Positions 59,214 through 64,000 of a DNA stretch of 64,000 nt are shown here, piece by piece; within the stretch, counting starts at the first letter, position 1; every line of letters begins with the position of its first letter. A program made the translations under genes and the position numbers. Below the pieces are notes generated by a model. That model was not told where the DNA came from and ran no database searches. It saw only the letters and a list, made by a program, of their open reading frames with translations. The DNA is from Rutidosis leptorrhynchoides (Eukaryota > Streptophyta > Magnoliopsida > Asterales > Asteraceae): NCBI RefSeq assembly GCF_046630445.1, contig NC_092337.1:363388001-363452000 (forward strand), read 5' to 3'.

Positions 59214-59829
59214 TGATGAAAGATGACTAGGAACTTAGAAATCAACAGATTTAACTCACACAATGGCGGAATAAGTGAATCAAACCCTCTAGTGAATAGG
59301 TTAAGTTTTTTTTGATTAATTTAGTCAAACCACAACTAAATCAAGTGTGATTAGATCAACACCTAGAGCTATTATTCACCACCTGGGTGATTTGGACTGA
59401 GAGAGAATTGGAGGAGCTCACTAGATCTGAGTGTGTGTAACAAATGAGAGGCTTAACCTAAAATGAAGAACATATGACTTTATATACCCCTGCTATTGAC
59501 TCACCCATACGATTCATTCATCACACGTACGAGTTGGCTTTATCAGTCGTACGGGTGACAACTCACTCGTGTCTTCTCATTTAGGTTGTAATTGTGACTT
59601 AGCTCAGCATCAACCGTGCGTATAAGCCTATCAGCCGTACTAGTGAGGCTTCACTCGTACGTTTGACTAAGTCTAACATAGTCAAACATCTAAATCTCGT
59701 TCCTGCAGTTCCTGTAACCACATACAAACACGGATAGGATAATAACGAGCAATCATGGTGGCCTGTAAACTGTTGTACCTACAATGGATGTGGGTAGATG
59801 TCTAGGGACTTGCATAAAATGCATCAACA
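59214..59829 (-). mobile_element. Solo LTR with 5-bp target duplication
   Basis: This 616-bp unit begins TGATGAAAGATG and ends GCATCAACA on the plus strand. It is flanked by GAAGG on both sides (59,209-59,213 and 59,830-59,834). The minus strand reads TGTTGATGCATTTTATGC at its start and has a TATATAAAG box near 59,480-59,490, so transcription would be leftward. There is no internal region or second LTR, as expected from LTR-LTR recombination. It contains repeated CGTACG/CGTACGGG motifs (59,527-59,660). The family was not identified. Confidence 0.65.
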
Positions 59830-60219
59830 GAAGGTGTGAGTTGTAAGGAAACGAAGGAGGTGAATTTATAAGAAAATCTTCGACAGAACAATTAAAATGG
59901 ACGATCGCATTTAAAGCGGATCCTAATTCCCTTGATTACCGGAGAGTCAAATCTTATTAAGAATATTTTCTTCAAATCCCTTGAAATCTGGGAATCAATC
60001 ATATCTACGTCAAATGATAAGATGAATCTACACTTACTCATTTCACTCTTCTATGTTAGCTTCATTCGTACTCTTCATATAAATGGATTATTTATCCAAA
60101 TTATTCGCTGATGATAAAACTCTAATTTTCAGCCCGTATGCATAATGAAAACGTACTTACTATCATTCACGACCTTTCCACACAAATTTCGGGACGAAAT
60201 TTCTTTAACGGGTAGGTAC
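59830..60219 (+). other. 3' end of Element 1 internal region with stem-loop and PPT
   Basis: This AT-rich stretch has no ORF. It ends in ACAAATTTCGGGACGAAATT (the stem-loop at about 60,183-60,202) and TAACGGGTAGGTAC (60,206-60,219), right before the 3' LTR. It is the same layout as in Elements 2 and 3. Confidence 0.65.
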
Positions 60220-63865
<3,646 letters not shown>

Positions 63866-64000
63866 TGAAATGTCCCGTTCTTATTGATTAAAAACGTTCC
63901 ATATTAATTGATTTCGTTGCGAGGTTTTGACCTCTATATGAGACGTTTTTCAAAGACTGCATTCATTTTAAAACAAACCATAACCTTTATTTCATCAATA
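63866..64000 (-). mobile_element. Element 4: reversed LTR end of the Element 2 subfamily
   Basis: Reverse-complemented, the 135 bp match 36,133-36,267 (the last part of Element 2's 5' LTR) with no difference that I can see, including the U5 hairpin and the terminal GGGACATTTCA. It is a separate, minus-strand insertion into the 3' LTR of Element 1. The rest lies beyond the window. Confidence 0.85.

Overview
The window is plant nuclear DNA. The evidence is plant-type F-box/DUF295 genes, Ty1/Copia and chromodomain Ty3/Gypsy retrotransposons primed by initiator tRNA-Met (PBS TGGTATCAGAGC), Mutator- and PIF/Harbinger-type DNA transposons, and AT-rich intergenic sequence. The mix of Tekay-like LTRs would fit a eudicot, perhaps Asteraceae, but that is an impression and not something the sequence proves. 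No intact host gene was found.

Region 1 (about 1-14,100) is a decayed tandem cluster of minus-strand F-box/DUF295 genes. Two gene bodies are visible (4,484-7,944 and 12,469-13,626), each with an in-frame stop, plus a third upstream-flank copy (about 687-840) that has lost its gene. The cluster is peppered with small elements: a MULE-type TIR element (1,520-2,551, 9-bp TSD) holding a PIF/Harbinger-type MITE (1,710-2,377, TSD TAA), a broken Harbinger transposase (2,991-3,650), and two gag-only Copia elements of the TR-GAG type (4,591-6,927, TSD TCTTC, inside the F-box gene; 9,293-11,684, TSD CATTC).

Region 2 (14,780 to the end) is a nest of retrotransposons. A decayed Copia element (14,780) is cut in its RNase H region by a reversed Tekay-like LTR (19,423). 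That LTR is cut by a plus-strand Gypsy element (21,758), whose protease region is cut by another LTR (25,760). That LTR is cut by Element 1 (28,402-63,865, a large derivative without pol). Element 1 contains Element 2 (33,019-56,000, TSD ATTAC), which contains Element 3 (42,016-53,378, TSD CAATT). Element 3 is a nearly intact Tekay-type chromovirus with one in-frame stop. A further copy of the Element 2 subfamily starts at 63,866 on the minus strand. Both split LTRs add up to their partner's length (3,249 bp for Element 2; 2,929 bp each for Element 3), so the nesting is well supported.

The most interesting system is the 5' architecture of Elements 2 and 3. Both carry an extra acidic/basic ORF between the primer binding site and gag, and Element 2 also carries a captured F-box gene (37,230-37,913, resembling the At2g35280-like family). 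Each extra ORF and each gag begins directly after a splice-acceptor-like AG, and the LTRs share a donor-like TTCTCAG|GTG. This suggests expression of several ORFs by alternative splicing from one LTR promoter. A conserved pre-gag block also holds a second copy of the polypurine-tract motif with a hairpin extension. These are inferences that RNA data could test directly.
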